A stretch of 64,000 nucleotides of DNA, from NCBI RefSeq assembly GCF_004122095.1, contig NZ_SAWZ01000001.1, positions 124,001 to 188,000 on the forward strand, given 5' to 3'. The position numbers and the translations under genes are program-made. The stretch comes from Pseudoxanthomonas composti. GTDB taxonomy: Bacteria > Pseudomonadota > Gammaproteobacteria > Xanthomonadales > Xanthomonadaceae. Each line of letters opens with the position of its first letter. Positions within the stretch are counted from its first letter, which is position 1. The notes under the pieces were generated by a model, which was not told the DNA's origin, searched no databases, and saw only the letters and a program-made list of their open reading frames with translations. Of this stretch, positions 44,806 through 53,501 are shown piece after piece.

Positions 44806-45288
44806 TCAGCCCGGCGTCTTGCCGTCGATCTTGGACAGCTGGTAGTTCTCCAGGCCGATCCGCTTGATCAGGCCCAGCTGCTGCTCCAGCCACCAGGCAT
44901 GATCCTCTTCGGTATCGCGCAGCTGGGCCAGCAACATGTCGCGGCTGACGTAGTCCTTGTGCGATTCGCACAGCTTCATGGCATTGGCCAGGTCGGCGCG
45001 GACCTTGTACTCCACGGCCAGGTCGGCCTCGAGCATCTCCACCACGGTCCTGCCCGGGGTGAATGCATGCGGGCGCATGTCCGGGTCGCCTTCCAGGAAC
45101 AGGATGCGGCGCAGGATGGCATCGGCGTGCTCGGTCTCCTCCTCCATTTCATGACCGATGCGCTGGTACAGCGCCATCAGGCCCTGGTCCTCGTAGCGGC
45201 GCGAATGCAGGAAGTACTGATCGCGGGCCGCCAGCTCGCCGCGCAGCAGCTCGATCAGGCAGGCGACGACTTCGGGATGACCTTTCAT
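44806..45288 (-). CDS. ftnA: bacterioferritin-like ferritin of the FtnA/BfrA type
   Basis: 160 residues. The four-helix diiron site is complete: E18, E51 and H54 ([12 protein letters not shown]), the helix C glutamate in [10 protein letters not shown], and the glutamate/histidine in DTEEDHAWW. The position of the haem-ligating Met52 of classical bacterioferritin is Thr52, and the protein closely resembles Pseudomonas aeruginosa FtnA (formerly BfrA), which binds no haem. It stores iron as ferric mineral and may co-assemble with other subunits. Divergent from the acylase gene; no bacterioferritin-associated ferredoxin gene is adjacent. Confidence 0.93.
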   Translation of the reverse strand: MKGHPEVVACLIELLRGELAARDQYFLHSRRYEDQGLMALYQRIGHEMEEETEHADAILRRILFLEGDPDMRPHAFTPGRTVVEMLEADLAVEYKVRADLANAMKLCESHKDYVSRDMLLAQLRDTEEDHAWWLEQQLGLIKRIGLENYQLSKIDGKTPG

Positions 45289-45457
45289 GGGCGGACTCGC
45301 ATGGAGAAACTGCGCGCATGGTGACCGATCGGCCGGCGCCGTGTTTTAAACGGAATCACTTTCAGTTGCACTGTCAACCGCGGCGGCCGCCCATCGCTGC
45401 CACACGCAGGCCATTGGCGCCGAATAGAATCAGGCCTCCTTTGCCCGGCGCCTGACG

Positions 45458-47947
45458 ATGCTCAAGTGGACGCGGCGCCTGCTGGGCGCCTGCCTGATTC
45501 TGGTGGTGCTCGCCGCCCTGTCGGTGTGGTGGCTGCTCAAGGCGAGCCTGCCCACGCTGGAGGGGGACCTGCCGCTGGCGGGACTGTCCGCGCCGGTCAG
45601 CGTGCAGCGCGACGCACTTGGCGTGGTCACCATCGAGGCCGGCAACGAGGCCGACATGGCGCGCGCACTGGGCTACGTGCACGCGCAGGAACGCTACTTC
45701 GAGATGGACCTGATGCGTCGGACCTCGGCCGGTGAACTGGCCGAGCTGTTCGGGCCGGTCGCGGTGGACGTGGACCGCCGCAACCGCCTGCATCGCATGC
45801 GCGCGCGGGTGGAGGCGCACCTGGACGCCTTTGCCGGCCCGCATCGGGACGCGCTGCGCGCCTATACCGAGGGCGTCAACGCCGGCTTGCAGGCCCTGCG
45901 TGTGCGGCCCTGGCCGTATCTGCTGCTGCGCCAGGCGCCGCGGCCCTGGAGCGAGGCCGATTCGGCCCTGACCGGCTACGCGATGTATTTCGATCTGCAG
46001 GACGCGGGCAATCGACGCGAGCTGCAACTTGCCCAGCTGCGCGCGCGCATGCCCGATGCGCTGTATCGCCTGCTGACCCATCCGGGCAGCAGTTGGGACG
46101 CGCCGCTGCTGGGCGAGGCCTTCGGCGATGCCGCGCTGCCCACCGCCACGGAGTTGGACATGCGGCGAATGATCGAGGCGCCCGCGCAGACGGTGAAGCC
46201 CGGTGCATCCGCCCGCGTGAGGCCGCCAGCTTCACGTGCGGTCACGACCGCTTCCGCCGCCCAGACCCCGGCCGCTGGCAGACCGCCCGCGGCAGAGGAA
46301 TCCGCACCAGGGAGCAACAACTTCGCCGTGGCCGGCCGCCTGAGCGCCACCGGCAGCGCCATCGTCGCAGACGACATGCACCTGGCCCTGCGCGCGCCCA
46401 ACCTGTGGTTCCGTGCCCGCCTGCGCTACGCCGATCCGCAGGCGGCGGGCGGCCAGGTGGATGTTGGCGGCTTCACCCTGCCCGGCCTGCCGGCGGTGAT
46501 CGTCGGCAGCAATGGTCACGTGGCCTGGGGCTTCACCAACGCCTATGTCGACACCGCCGACTGGTTCGCGGTGGCGCCGTGCCGCGACGGTGGCCGAGCG
46601 CCCTGCGATGCCGTCCAGCGGCACCGCGAGCGCATCCTGGTCGCCGGTGCCGCGCCGGTGGACCTGGAGATCGTCGACACCGCCTACGGCCCGGTGCGGG
46701 AACCGGCCGCCGAGCAGCCGGCACTGTCACTGCGCTGGGTCGCGCACCTGCCCGGCGCGCTGAACCTGGGCCTGATGGAGTTCCCGCGCGCTGGCGACCT
46801 GCCGCAGCTGCTGGGGATTGCCGATCACACCGCCACGCCCGCACAGAACCTGGTTGCCGGCGATGCCCGCGGGCACATCGCCTGGCGCGTGCTCGGCGCG
46901 CTGCCGCAGCGCGAGGGCGCCTGCAACACCCAGACCCTGATCGAGCCGCTGGCGCCCCAGGGTGAGCGCTGCGCCCCCTGGGGCTTCAGCCTGGCGCGCG
47001 CGCCGCAGCTGCTGGATCCGGACAACGGACGCCTGTGGACCGCCAATGCGCGCGTGGTCGATCGCGATGGACTGACGCAGGTCGGCGATGCCGGCTACGC
47101 CCTGGGGGCGCGTGCCAGGCAGATCCGTGATGACCTGCTCCAACGCGAGCGCTTCGACGAGCAGCAGCTGCTGGCAATCCAGCTGGACGACCGCGCGGTG
47201 TTCCTGCAGCGCTGGTGGGCGCTGCTGCAGCAGGAGGCGGCGCAGCCCGGCAGCCAGGCGCTGGCCCAGCTGGCGCAGGCCGCGCACCGCTGGAGCGGCC
47301 AGGCCAGCATCGACTCGGTGAGCTACCGGCTGGTGCGCGAATGGCGCGACGCGGTGCATGCGCGCGTGCTGGACGGCTTCATGGCCGCGGCCGACGTCCA
47401 ACTGGACACGCCCCTGTCCGCGCCGCAGCTGGAAGGCGTGGTGTGGCCGCTGCTGCAGCAGCGCCCGGCGCATCTGCTGCCCGCGCGCGAGGCCTGCGGT
47501 AGCGAGCCGACGCCCGCCTGCGATGCGCGCGCCGGCTGGCATGCGCTGCTGGAAGCGGCCGCGCGCGAGGTGACCGAGGGCCGTCCTGCCGCCGCACTCG
47601 GCAAGCGCAGCTGGGGCCAGCGTAACACCGCCGTGATCTGCCACCCGCTGGCCGCCGCCCTGCCCGGCATCCTGCGCCCGCACCTGTGCATGCCGGCCGA
47701 ACCGCTGCCCGGCGACATCCACATGCCGCGCGTGCAGGGGCCGAGCTTCGGTGCCTCGCAGCGCATGGTGGTCTCGCCTGGGCATGAGGCCGCCGGGCTG
47801 ATCCACATGCCCGGCGGCCAGAGCGGGCACCCGCTGTCGCCCTTCTGGGGCGCCGGCCACGAGGACTGGGTGCATGGGCGTCCCACGCCGTTTCTGCCTG
47901 GTGCCAGCGTCTATACGTTGACCCTGCGGCCTGCTGCTGGGGATTGA
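45458..47947 (+). CDS. penicillin acylase-family Ntn-hydrolase (periplasmic)
   Basis: 829 residues. N-terminal anchor or signal (residues ~8-28), an alpha chain to ~285, then the autocatalytic cleavage site before Ser286 (APG-SNNFAVAG), which becomes the N-terminal nucleophile of the beta chain. Downstream PGLPAVIVGSNGHVAWGFTN and a conserved Asn complete the active site. An Ala/Pro-rich stretch (~245-285) resembles the removable spacer peptide. Relatives hydrolyse amide bonds of beta-lactams or of acyl-homoserine-lactone signals; the substrate here is open. Monocistronic. Confidence 0.93.
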   Translation: MLKWTRRLLGACLILVVLAALSVWWLLKASLPTLEGDLPLAGLSAPVSVQRDALGVVTIEAGNEADMARALGYVHAQERYFEMDLMRRTSAGELAELFGPVAVDVDRRNRLHRMRARVEAHLDAFAGPHRDALRAYTEGVNAGLQALRVRPWPYLLLRQAPRPWSEADSALTGYAMYFDLQDAGNRRELQLAQLRARMPDALYRLLTHPGSSWDAPLLGEAFGDAALPTATELDMRRMIEAPAQTVKPGASARVRPPASRAVTTASAAQTPAAGRPPAAEESAPGSNNFAVAGRLSATGSAIVADDMHLALRAPNLWFRARLRYADPQAAGGQVDVGGFTLPGLPAVIVGSNGHVAWGFTNAYVDTADWFAVAPCRDGGRAPCDAVQRHRERILVAGAAPVDLEIVDTAYGPVREPAAEQPALSLRWVAHLPGALNLGLMEFPRAGDLPQLLGIADHTATPAQNLVAGDARGHIAWRVLGALPQREGACNTQTLIEPLAPQGERCAPWGFSLARAPQLLDPDNGRLWTANARVVDRDGLTQVGDAGYALGARARQIRDDLLQRERFDEQQLLAIQLDDRAVFLQRWWALLQQEAAQPGSQALAQLAQAAHRWSGQASIDSVSYRLVREWRDAVHARVLDGFMAAADVQLDTPLSAPQLEGVVWPLLQQRPAHLLPAREACGSEPTPACDARAGWHALLEAAAREVTEGRPAAALGKRSWGQRNTAVICHPLAAALPGILRPHLCMPAEPLPGDIHMPRVQGPSFGASQRMVVSPGHEAAGLIHMPGGQSGHPLSPFWGAGHEDWVHGRPTPFLPGASVYTLTLRPAAGD

Positions 47948-47996
47948 TGCGGCGCTTTGGTTCGGCCTGGCGTGGCCGGACGTGCTGGCTCCTCGG

Positions 47997-48176
47997 CGAG
48001 GGGTGGATGGAAAAGCGCCATCCACCCTACGGGGTTGCTGGCTTGTCTCTTGGCGAGGGGTGGATGGAGAGCGCCATCCACCCTGCGGGCTCGCTGGCTT
48101 GTCCCTTGGCGACGGTGGATGGAAGAGCGCCATCCACCCTACTGGCGTAGGGTGGACAATGCGAAGCTTGTCCACC
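47997..48176. repeat. second array of GTAG-type palindromes
   Basis: Three type-a palindromes (48001-48030, 48058-48086, 48114-48142) repeat with ~56-bp periods and end in CTAC or CTGC. A type-b palindrome in the opposite orientation (48147-48176) begins GTAGGGTGGACAAT. These are the same two palindrome types as at 11768-12139 but in a different arrangement. The rest of 47948-48323 holds no gene. Confidence 0.88.
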
Positions 48177-48323
48177 AGCGCCTGCAGCGACGGGACGCGA
48201 TGGGCGTCTCCCTAAGCCAGGGCGCCAGGCGGACGCCTAACCATTGAAGCCAGGAGGGCCGCCGAATCATCGGCGGTCCGCCTGCGCCGTCGCCCCGGGC
48301 GCGTGACGTCACCCGCCATCGAA

Positions 48324-50018
48324 CTACGAGGCGATGGCCTGCGCGTGCACGCCGGCCACGGCACGGCCGGAGGGGTCTGCGGCATTGGCGAAGCTGGCAT
48401 CCCAGGCGATGGCCGCCGGCGAGGAGCAGGCGATGGACTTGCCGCCCGGCACGGTCTCGGCCGCGGCCGGCGTCGGGAAGGCCTGCTCGAACAGCGTGCG
48501 ATAGAAATAGGCTTCCTTGGTCAGCGGCGGGTTCACCGGGAAGCGCTTGCCCGCCGCGGCCAGCTCGCGATCGCTGACCTGCGCCTCGGCATGGGCCTTG
48601 AGGCCGTCGATCCAGCCATATCCCACGCCATCGCTGAACTGCTCCTTCTGCCGCCACAGGATGGACTCGGGCAGATAACCTTCGAACGCTTCGCGCAGCA
48701 CCGACTTCTCGATGCGCTTGCGACCATCGGCACCGACGGTGATCATCTTGTGCGAGGCATCCATGCGCATGGCCACGTCCATGAACTCCCGGTCCAGGAA
48801 CGGCACGCGCGGCTCCACGCCCCAGGCCATCATCGACTTGTTGGCGCGCAGGCAGTCGTAGTTGTACAGCGCGTCCAGCTTGCGGATCAGCTCCTCGTGG
48901 AACTCGCGCGCGTTGGGCGCCTTGTGGAAGTACAGGTAGCCGCCAAAGATCTCATCGCTGCCCTCGCCGCTGAGCACCATCTTCACCCCCATCGCCTTGA
49001 TCCGGCGCGCCAGCAGGAACATCGGCGTGGAGGCGCGGATGGTGGTGACGTCGTAGGTTTCGATGTGCTTGATCACCTCCGGCAAGGCGTCCAGGCCCTC
49101 CTCAAAGGTGTACTCGAAGCCGTGGTGCACGGTACCCAGCGCTTCACCGGCGATGGCCGCGGCGGCCAGGTCGGGCGAACCCTTCAGGCCGATGGCGAAG
49201 GAATGCAGGCGCGGCCACCAGGCCTCGGTCCTGTCGCCGTCCTCGATACGGTGGCGCGCATAACGCGCGGCCACGGCGGCCACCAATGAAGAATCCAGGC
49301 CACCGGACAGCAGCACGCCGTAGGGCACGTCGGTCATCAGCTGGCGATGCACGGCGGCCTCGAAGGCCTCGCGCAGCTCCTGCCTGGACACCTCCACCCC
49401 CTCGACCGCCGCGTAGTCGCGCCAGGGACGCTTGTAGTACTGGGTCAGCTCGCCGGTGGCGGTGTCGTACCAGTGGCCCGGCGGAAACTGCGCCACATCG
49501 GCGCAATGCTCGGCCAGCGACTTCATCTCCGAGGCCACGCGCAGGCGGCCTTCGCGGTCGTGGCCCCAGTACAACGGGCACACGCCCATGGTGTCGCGGG
49601 CGATGATCGCCCGGCCGCCGGCCTTGTCCCACAGTGCGAAGGCGAAGATGCCGTTGAGGCGGTTGAGCCAGGATTCGATGCCGTCCTGGCGATACAGCGC
49701 ATTGATGACCTCGCAGTCCGAACCGGTCTGGAAGGCGTAGGGCTGCTGCAGCTCGGCCTTGAGCTCGCGATGGTTGTAGATCTCGCCATTGACCGCCAGC
49801 GCCAGGCTGCCGTCCTCGCTCAGCAGCGGCTGCGAGCCGCCGGCCGGATCGACGATGGCCAGGCGCTCGTGCACCAGAATCGCGCCGTCATCGACGTACA
49901 CCCCGCTCCAGTCCGGGCCGCGATGGCGCTGGCGCTGCGAGCACTCCAGCGCCTGGCGACGCAGCGCGCCAAGATCGTCGCCCGGTTGCAGGCCGAAGAT
50001 GCCAAAGATCGAACACAT
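48324..50018 (-). CDS. asnB: asparagine synthase B (glutamine-hydrolysing)
   Basis: 564 residues; ATG 50018 with GGAG 8 nt upstream, giving Cys as residue 2 (MCSIFGIFG), the glutaminase nucleophile after Met removal. N-terminal class II glutaminase (RHRGPDWSG, LAVNGEIYNHREL) and C-terminal ATP-pyrophosphatase domain with VLLSGGLDSSLVAA and VLSGEGSDEIFGGYLY. It makes asparagine from aspartate, glutamine and ATP. It is the last gene of the minus-strand aspartate-family block, and its leader contains an Asn-rich peptide frame and a terminator (50207-50053), strongly suggesting control by charged tRNA-Asn supply. Confidence 0.96.
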   Translation of the reverse strand: MCSIFGIFGLQPGDDLGALRRQALECSQRQRHRGPDWSGVYVDDGAILVHERLAIVDPAGGSQPLLSEDGSLALAVNGEIYNHRELKAELQQPYAFQTGSDCEVINALYRQDGIESWLNRLNGIFAFALWDKAGGRAIIARDTMGVCPLYWGHDREGRLRVASEMKSLAEHCADVAQFPPGHWYDTATGELTQYYKRPWRDYAAVEGVEVSRQELREAFEAAVHRQLMTDVPYGVLLSGGLDSSLVAAVAARYARHRIEDGDRTEAWWPRLHSFAIGLKGSPDLAAAAIAGEALGTVHHGFEYTFEEGLDALPEVIKHIETYDVTTIRASTPMFLLARRIKAMGVKMVLSGEGSDEIFGGYLYFHKAPNAREFHEELIRKLDALYNYDCLRANKSMMAWGVEPRVPFLDREFMDVAMRMDASHKMITVGADGRKRIEKSVLREAFEGYLPESILWRQKEQFSDGVGYGWIDGLKAHAEAQVSDRELAAAGKRFPVNPPLTKEAYFYRTLFEQAFPTPAAAETVPGGKSIACSSPAAIAWDASFANAADPSGRAVAGVHAQAIAS

Positions 50019-50052
50019 GGAAAAACTCCTGGAGAAAGTGGCGGTGAGCTGG

Positions 50053-50086
50053 CGAAAAAAAACCCGCATCTTGCGATGCGGGTTTT
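50053..50086 (-). terminator. attenuator terminator in the asnB leader
   Basis: On the minus strand, AACCCGCATC (50084-50075), loop GCAA, and GATGCGGGTT (50070-50061) form a perfect 10-bp stem, followed by a T-run to 50053. It lies 30 nt after the leader-peptide stop and 35 nt before asnB, so it must act as an attenuator rather than as the end of a gene other than the leader. Confidence 0.93.
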
Positions 50087-50114
50087 CTGGTTCCTTGGCT
50101 GTTCCGTTCTTTGC

Positions 50115-50207
50115 CTAGTCGCAGACCCGCATCGGCCGCGCACGATTGTTCGCGCGCAGATTGTTGCGGTCGTTGTTGTTCACGAGGTTGGCGCGGCTGG
50201 ACAGCAT
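50115..50207 (-). CDS. putative asparagine-rich leader peptide controlling asnB
   Basis: A 30-codon frame from ATG 50207 to TAG 50115, with Asn at positions 7, 10, 11, 12, 15, 16, 20 and 21 (8 of 30; start MLSSRANLVNNNDRNN). Too short for normal gene calling. It stands in the leader of an asparagine synthase and upstream of a terminator, exactly as his, thr, leu and trp leader peptides do. No clear ribosome-binding site precedes it. A weak promoter (TTGCGC, 17 bp, TTAAGT at 50220-50215) would start the transcript next to the ATG, so leaderless translation is possible. The pairing logic is given under the antiterminator entry. No homology search could be run. Confidence 0.8.
   Translation of the reverse strand: MLSSRANLVNNNDRNNLRANNRARPMRVCD
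50124..50133 (-). promoter_or_regulatory. antiterminator arm in the asnB leader
   Basis: GATGCGGGTC, inside codons 25-28 of the leader peptide, duplicates the terminator 3' arm (GATGCGGGTT) at 9 of 10 positions, so it can pair with the terminator 5' arm AACCCGCATC. A ribosome stalled at the Asn codons would leave it free, forming an antiterminator; a ribosome at the stop codon would cover it, letting the terminator form. Confidence 0.78.
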
Positions 50208-50246
50208 GGGGCGAACTTAACCCGGGCCTTTGCGGCGGCGCAACTG

Positions 50247-51374
50247 TTACGCGAGCAACCGTTGGATCAGTGCGAGGTACAGCGCTGGCAGTCGCTCGAG
50301 ATCGGCCACGCGCACGTGCTCATCGACCTGGTGGATGCTGGCATTGACCGGACCGACCTCGATGCACTGCGCACCCAGCGGCGCGATGAAGCGGGCATCG
50401 GAGGTGCCGCCGCCGGTGCTTTCTTCCGGCGGCGCGCCGGCGAACTGTCCCAACACCTCGCGGGCGACGCTGCGCAACGTGCCTTCCGGCGTGTAGAACG
50501 GCTCGCCGCTGCGGTGCCAATTCAAGGTGTACTCCAGGCCGTGACGGTCCAGCAGCGCGGCGATTTCCGCCTCCAGCTTCGGCGCATCCCAGTGCGGGTT
50601 GTAGCGCAGGTTGAACAGCACCTGCAGCTCGCCGGGGATCACGTTGCTGGCGCCGGTGCCGGCCTGCAGGTTGGAGACCTGCAAGCTGGTGGGCGGGAAG
50701 CTTTCATAGCCATCGTCCCAGTGCCGCGCGGTCAACTCGGCCAGGGCCGCGGCGGCCTGGTGGATCGGATTGCGCGCCTTGTGCGGATAGGCCACATGCC
50801 CCTGCACGCCCTTGACCACCAGCGTGCCGGTCAGGCTGCCGCGACGTCCCACGCGCAGCAGGTCGCCCAGCGTCTCGGTGGAAGACGGCTCGCCGGTGAT
50901 GCACCAGTCGATGCGCTGGCCGCGCTCGCCGAACAGCCTGGCCACGTGGCGCACGCCGTCGATGGCATCGCCTTCCTCATCGCTGGTCAGCAGCACGGCC
51001 AGCGTGCCGGGGTGACCGGGATGGGCGGCCACGTATTGCTCGGCGGCCACGACGAAGGCGGCCACGCTGCCCTTCATGTCGGCGCTGCCACGGCCATAGA
51101 GCACGCCCTGGCGCACCTCCGGCGCGAACGGATCGCTGCTCCACGCCTGGCGCGGGCCGGGCGGCACCACGTCAGTGTGGCCGAGCAGCACCAGCACCGG
51201 CGCGCCGCTGCCATGGGTGGCCCACAGGTTGTCGACCTGGCCCAGGCGCAGGTGCTCGCAGGCGAAGCCCGCGGCCTGCAGGCGCGCGGCGATCAGCGCC
51301 TGGCAGCCGGCGTCCTCGGGAGTGACCGATGGGCGGGCGATCAGGTCGCAGGCAAGTTCAAGAACGTCGGACAT
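50247..51374 (-). CDS. dapE: succinyl-diaminopimelate desuccinylase
   Basis: 375 residues, identical in length to E. coli DapE. Metal ligands H66 and D99 ([21 protein letters not shown]), catalytic E133 with E134 (LTSDEEGDA), E162 (ITGEPS) and the distal His in [11 protein letters not shown] are all present. It releases succinate from N-succinyl-LL-diaminopimelate in lysine and peptidoglycan precursor synthesis. ATG 51374 is chosen because the sequence upstream is Pro-rich and unlike the family. asnB follows 228 bp downstream across the attenuator. Confidence 0.97.
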   Translation of the reverse strand: MSDVLELACDLIARPSVTPEDAGCQALIAARLQAAGFACEHLRLGQVDNLWATHGSGAPVLVLLGHTDVVPPGPRQAWSSDPFAPEVRQGVLYGRGSADMKGSVAAFVVAAEQYVAAHPGHPGTLAVLLTSDEEGDAIDGVRHVARLFGERGQRIDWCITGEPSSTETLGDLLRVGRRGSLTGTLVVKGVQGHVAYPHKARNPIHQAAAALAELTARHWDDGYESFPPTSLQVSNLQAGTGASNVIPGELQVLFNLRYNPHWDAPKLEAEIAALLDRHGLEYTLNWHRSGEPFYTPEGTLRSVAREVLGQFAGAPPEESTGGGTSDARFIAPLGAQCIEVGPVNASIHQVDEHVRVADLERLPALYLALIQRLLA

Positions 51375-51548
51375 GCAGGGAGACCGTTGGAAGACAAGAA
51401 AGGGGGGCGGCGCTGGCGACATTGCTGCGCCATCCTCCGGCGGCGGTTTCAGCCGCGCGCACGCCGGGCGGCAGCGGCAGTGTACGAGCGGCAACGCTGG
51501 AATCCGAGCCTGTGCCTGGCCCACCGGGCCCGCGTGCCGACGGCCATG

Positions 51549-52007
51549 TCAATCCAGCGCCCCGGCCCAGCGCATGCACTGCACACGTACCGCAAACGTC
51601 TCGTTTCCGGGCATGCGTCCGCGCTGCATCCCGGTTTCGATGAAGCCGCAGGCGCGGTAGAAGGCAAGCGCCGCCGCATTTCCTTCAAGCAGCTCCAGGG
51701 CCAGCCCCGCGGGCTGTGCGGCTTGCACCGCGGCCACCAGCGCTTGGCCAATACCGCGTCGACGCGCGGAGGGATCCACGTACAGCCAGGCCAGCTCGGA
51801 CCCGTCATCGGCGACGAAGCCGAGCACCTGGCCGTCGGACTCGGCCACCTGCACCCGGTAATCGAACAAACCTTCGCGCTCGGCCGCGATCGGCAATGGC
51901 AGGAATGCATCGGGCATCCCTGCTGCCTGCAGCTCTTCCATCCGCGCCGCATCGTGGATCGCGCAGAGCCGCTCCCAGTCTTCGGCCCGATATGGGCGAA
52001 TGTTCAC
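51549..52007 (-). CDS. GNAT-family N-acetyltransferase
   Basis: 152 residues from GTG 52007, which overlaps the arsC-like stop (GTGA). It begins NIRPYRAEDWERLCAIHDAA and has the acetyl-CoA motif WLYVDPSARRRGIGQALVAA (R/QxxGxG/A) and the helix LLEGNAAALAFYRACGF. It transfers an acetyl group to an unknown amine. Translationally coupled to the upstream gene; functional link to lysine synthesis unproven. Confidence 0.9.
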   Translation of the reverse strand: MNIRPYRAEDWERLCAIHDAARMEELQAAGMPDAFLPLPIAAEREGLFDYRVQVAESDGQVLGFVADDGSELAWLYVDPSARRRGIGQALVAAVQAAQPAGLALELLEGNAAALAFYRACGFIETGMQRGRMPGNETFAVRVQCMRWAGALD

Positions 52008-52363
52008 GCCTGACCGAAGCGCTTCTTGAAGCCATTGTCCGAGAACCCCTGGCTCAGCACGCCGTCCTCGGTGATGACCAGCGGGCGCTTGATCAGCTGC
52101 GGATACTCGCGTAGCAGCAGCTTCCACTCGGCCTGCGAGCCGGGCGCCTTCTTGTTCTCCGGCAGCTGCCGCCAGGTGGTGGAGGACTTGTTGACCAGCG
52201 TCTCGAAGCCGCCGGCCTTGTCGGCCCACTCCACCAGGGTTTCCGGCGTGGGCTTGTGGTCGCGGTAATCGACGAAGGTGTAGGCGACACCGAACCGGTC
52301 CAGCCACTTGCTGGCCTTCTTGCAGGTGTCGCAGTTCTTCAATCCGTAGAGCGTGGTGGTCAT
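52004..52363 (-). CDS. ArsC/Spx-family thioredoxin-fold protein (YffB-like)
   Basis: 119 residues. N-terminal redox motif KNCDTCKK (C11, C14) and the ArsC-family KRPLVITEDGVLSQGFS. Despite the arsenate-reductase label, the YffB subgroup lies next to dapE in many proteobacteria, including E. coli, and its role is unknown. First gene of a coupled pair with the GNAT gene. Confidence 0.92.
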   Translation of the reverse strand: MTTTLYGLKNCDTCKKASKWLDRFGVAYTFVDYRDHKPTPETLVEWADKAGGFETLVNKSSTTWRQLPENKKAPGSQAEWKLLLREYPQLIKRPLVITEDGVLSQGFSDNGFKKRFGQA

Positions 52364-52403
52364 GTGCGTTCTCGAAAGCCGATGCTTGCGAGGACGCCGG
52401 TGT

Positions 52404-53384
52404 TCACGGCAGCGGATGCGCCTTGACGCCCTCGTGGGTGATCTTCACCGGCAGGATATGGCCCTGCGCGTCGAAGGTCATGTGTTCGATGGAGGTCACC
52501 CGGTGATCGCGGGTGTTGTCCCCCAGCGGGCGACGATGGTAGACGATGTACCAGCTGTCGTCCGGCGTGTGGATGACCGAATGGTGGCCGGCGCCGCGGG
52601 CGATCTTGTCGTCCTGCTGCAGGATCTTGCCGATGCGCTTGAAAGGACCGGTCGGCGCATCGCCGATGGCGTAGGCCACCGCGTAGTCCGGGCCGGTCCA
52701 GCCGCCCTCGGACCACATGTAGTAGTACTTGCCGTTGCGCTTGAACATCAGCGAGCCTTCCACGTACTCCGGCGCCGGCGTGATCTCCTTGAACAGCGTG
52801 CCGTCGGCCATGGGCACCACGGCGGTGAAATCGTCCTTCAGCTTGACGATGTTGGCGTGCTTCCAGCCGCCGTAAATCATGTACCAGGTGCCGTCGTCGT
52901 CCTTGAACACGAACTGGTCGATCGGCTGGGCGCCGTTGTGGAACTTGCCCACCAGTGGCTTGCCGATCAGGTCGCGGTAGGGACCTTCTGGTTTGTCGGC
53001 CACCGCCACGCCGATGCCGCCGAACTCCTCATCGCTCTGGATGTCGTTGGCGCCGAAGAAGAAGTAGTACTTGCCCTTGTTCTCCACCACCGCCGGGGCC
53101 CACATGGCCTTCTTGGCCCAGGGCACGGCGGCGTTGGTGAGCACGCCAGGATGCTTGGTCCAGTTCACCAGGTCCTTGGACGAGAACGCATCGAACACGG
53201 TCTGGTCCTCGTAGGCGGCCGAGGTGGTCGGGAAGATCCAGTAGGTGTTGTCGAACACCGCCGCCTCGGGGTCGGCGTACCAGCCTGGAAACACCGGGTT
53301 GCCTGCCTGCACCGGCGCACTGGCCAGCCCCAGGGACAGGAACACCGCACCGGCCACGGCCGTCACCGCACGCATCGCCTTCAT
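52404..53384 (-). CDS. secreted GH43-family glycoside hydrolase
   Basis: 326 residues; GGAGGAG before ATG 53384 and a signal peptide cleaved after PVQA. Five-bladed propeller catalytic residues are recognisable: the Asp base in FPGWYADPEAAVF, the pKa-tuning Asp in AQPIDQFVFKDDDGTWYMIY, and the Glu acid in YVEGSLMFKRNGKYYYMWS. It probably removes arabinose or xylose residues from plant polysaccharides. It separates dapD from the arsC-like gene, where I would expect direct adjacency, and has its own leader with a possible LacI-type operator. Confidence 0.9.
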   Translation of the reverse strand: MKAMRAVTAVAGAVFLSLGLASAPVQAGNPVFPGWYADPEAAVFDNTYWIFPTTSAAYEDQTVFDAFSSKDLVNWTKHPGVLTNAAVPWAKKAMWAPAVVENKGKYYFFFGANDIQSDEEFGGIGVAVADKPEGPYRDLIGKPLVGKFHNGAQPIDQFVFKDDDGTWYMIYGGWKHANIVKLKDDFTAVVPMADGTLFKEITPAPEYVEGSLMFKRNGKYYYMWSEGGWTGPDYAVAYAIGDAPTGPFKRIGKILQQDDKIARGAGHHSVIHTPDDSWYIVYHRRPLGDNTRDHRVTSIEHMTFDAQGHILPVKITHEGVKAHPLP

Positions 53385-53415
53385 CCGACTCTCCTCCCAA
53401 CGTGAGGCCCGATCC

Positions 53416-53427
53416 TAAAACGATTTA
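53416..53427 (-). promoter_or_regulatory. possible LacI-family operator upstream of the GH43 gene
   Basis: TAAAACGATTTA, a CG-centred near-palindrome fitting the AAnCGnTT pattern of LacI-family operators, 32 bp before the gene start in a rare AT-rich patch. No regulator gene is nearby, so this is tentative. Confidence 0.35.
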
Positions 53428-53501
53428 AACCGGGAGGGAAAGACGCGCTGCGCAAAACGCCGCGCAAGCACCAGCGCGTTTCGGGGCGCGCCGGATGGCA
53501 A

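Noticed and set aside
45345-45377. Promoter for ftnA (TTGACA at 45377-45372 with TTTAAA)
   Set aside because: The spacer is 21 bp, outside the normal range, so the pair is probably fortuitous.
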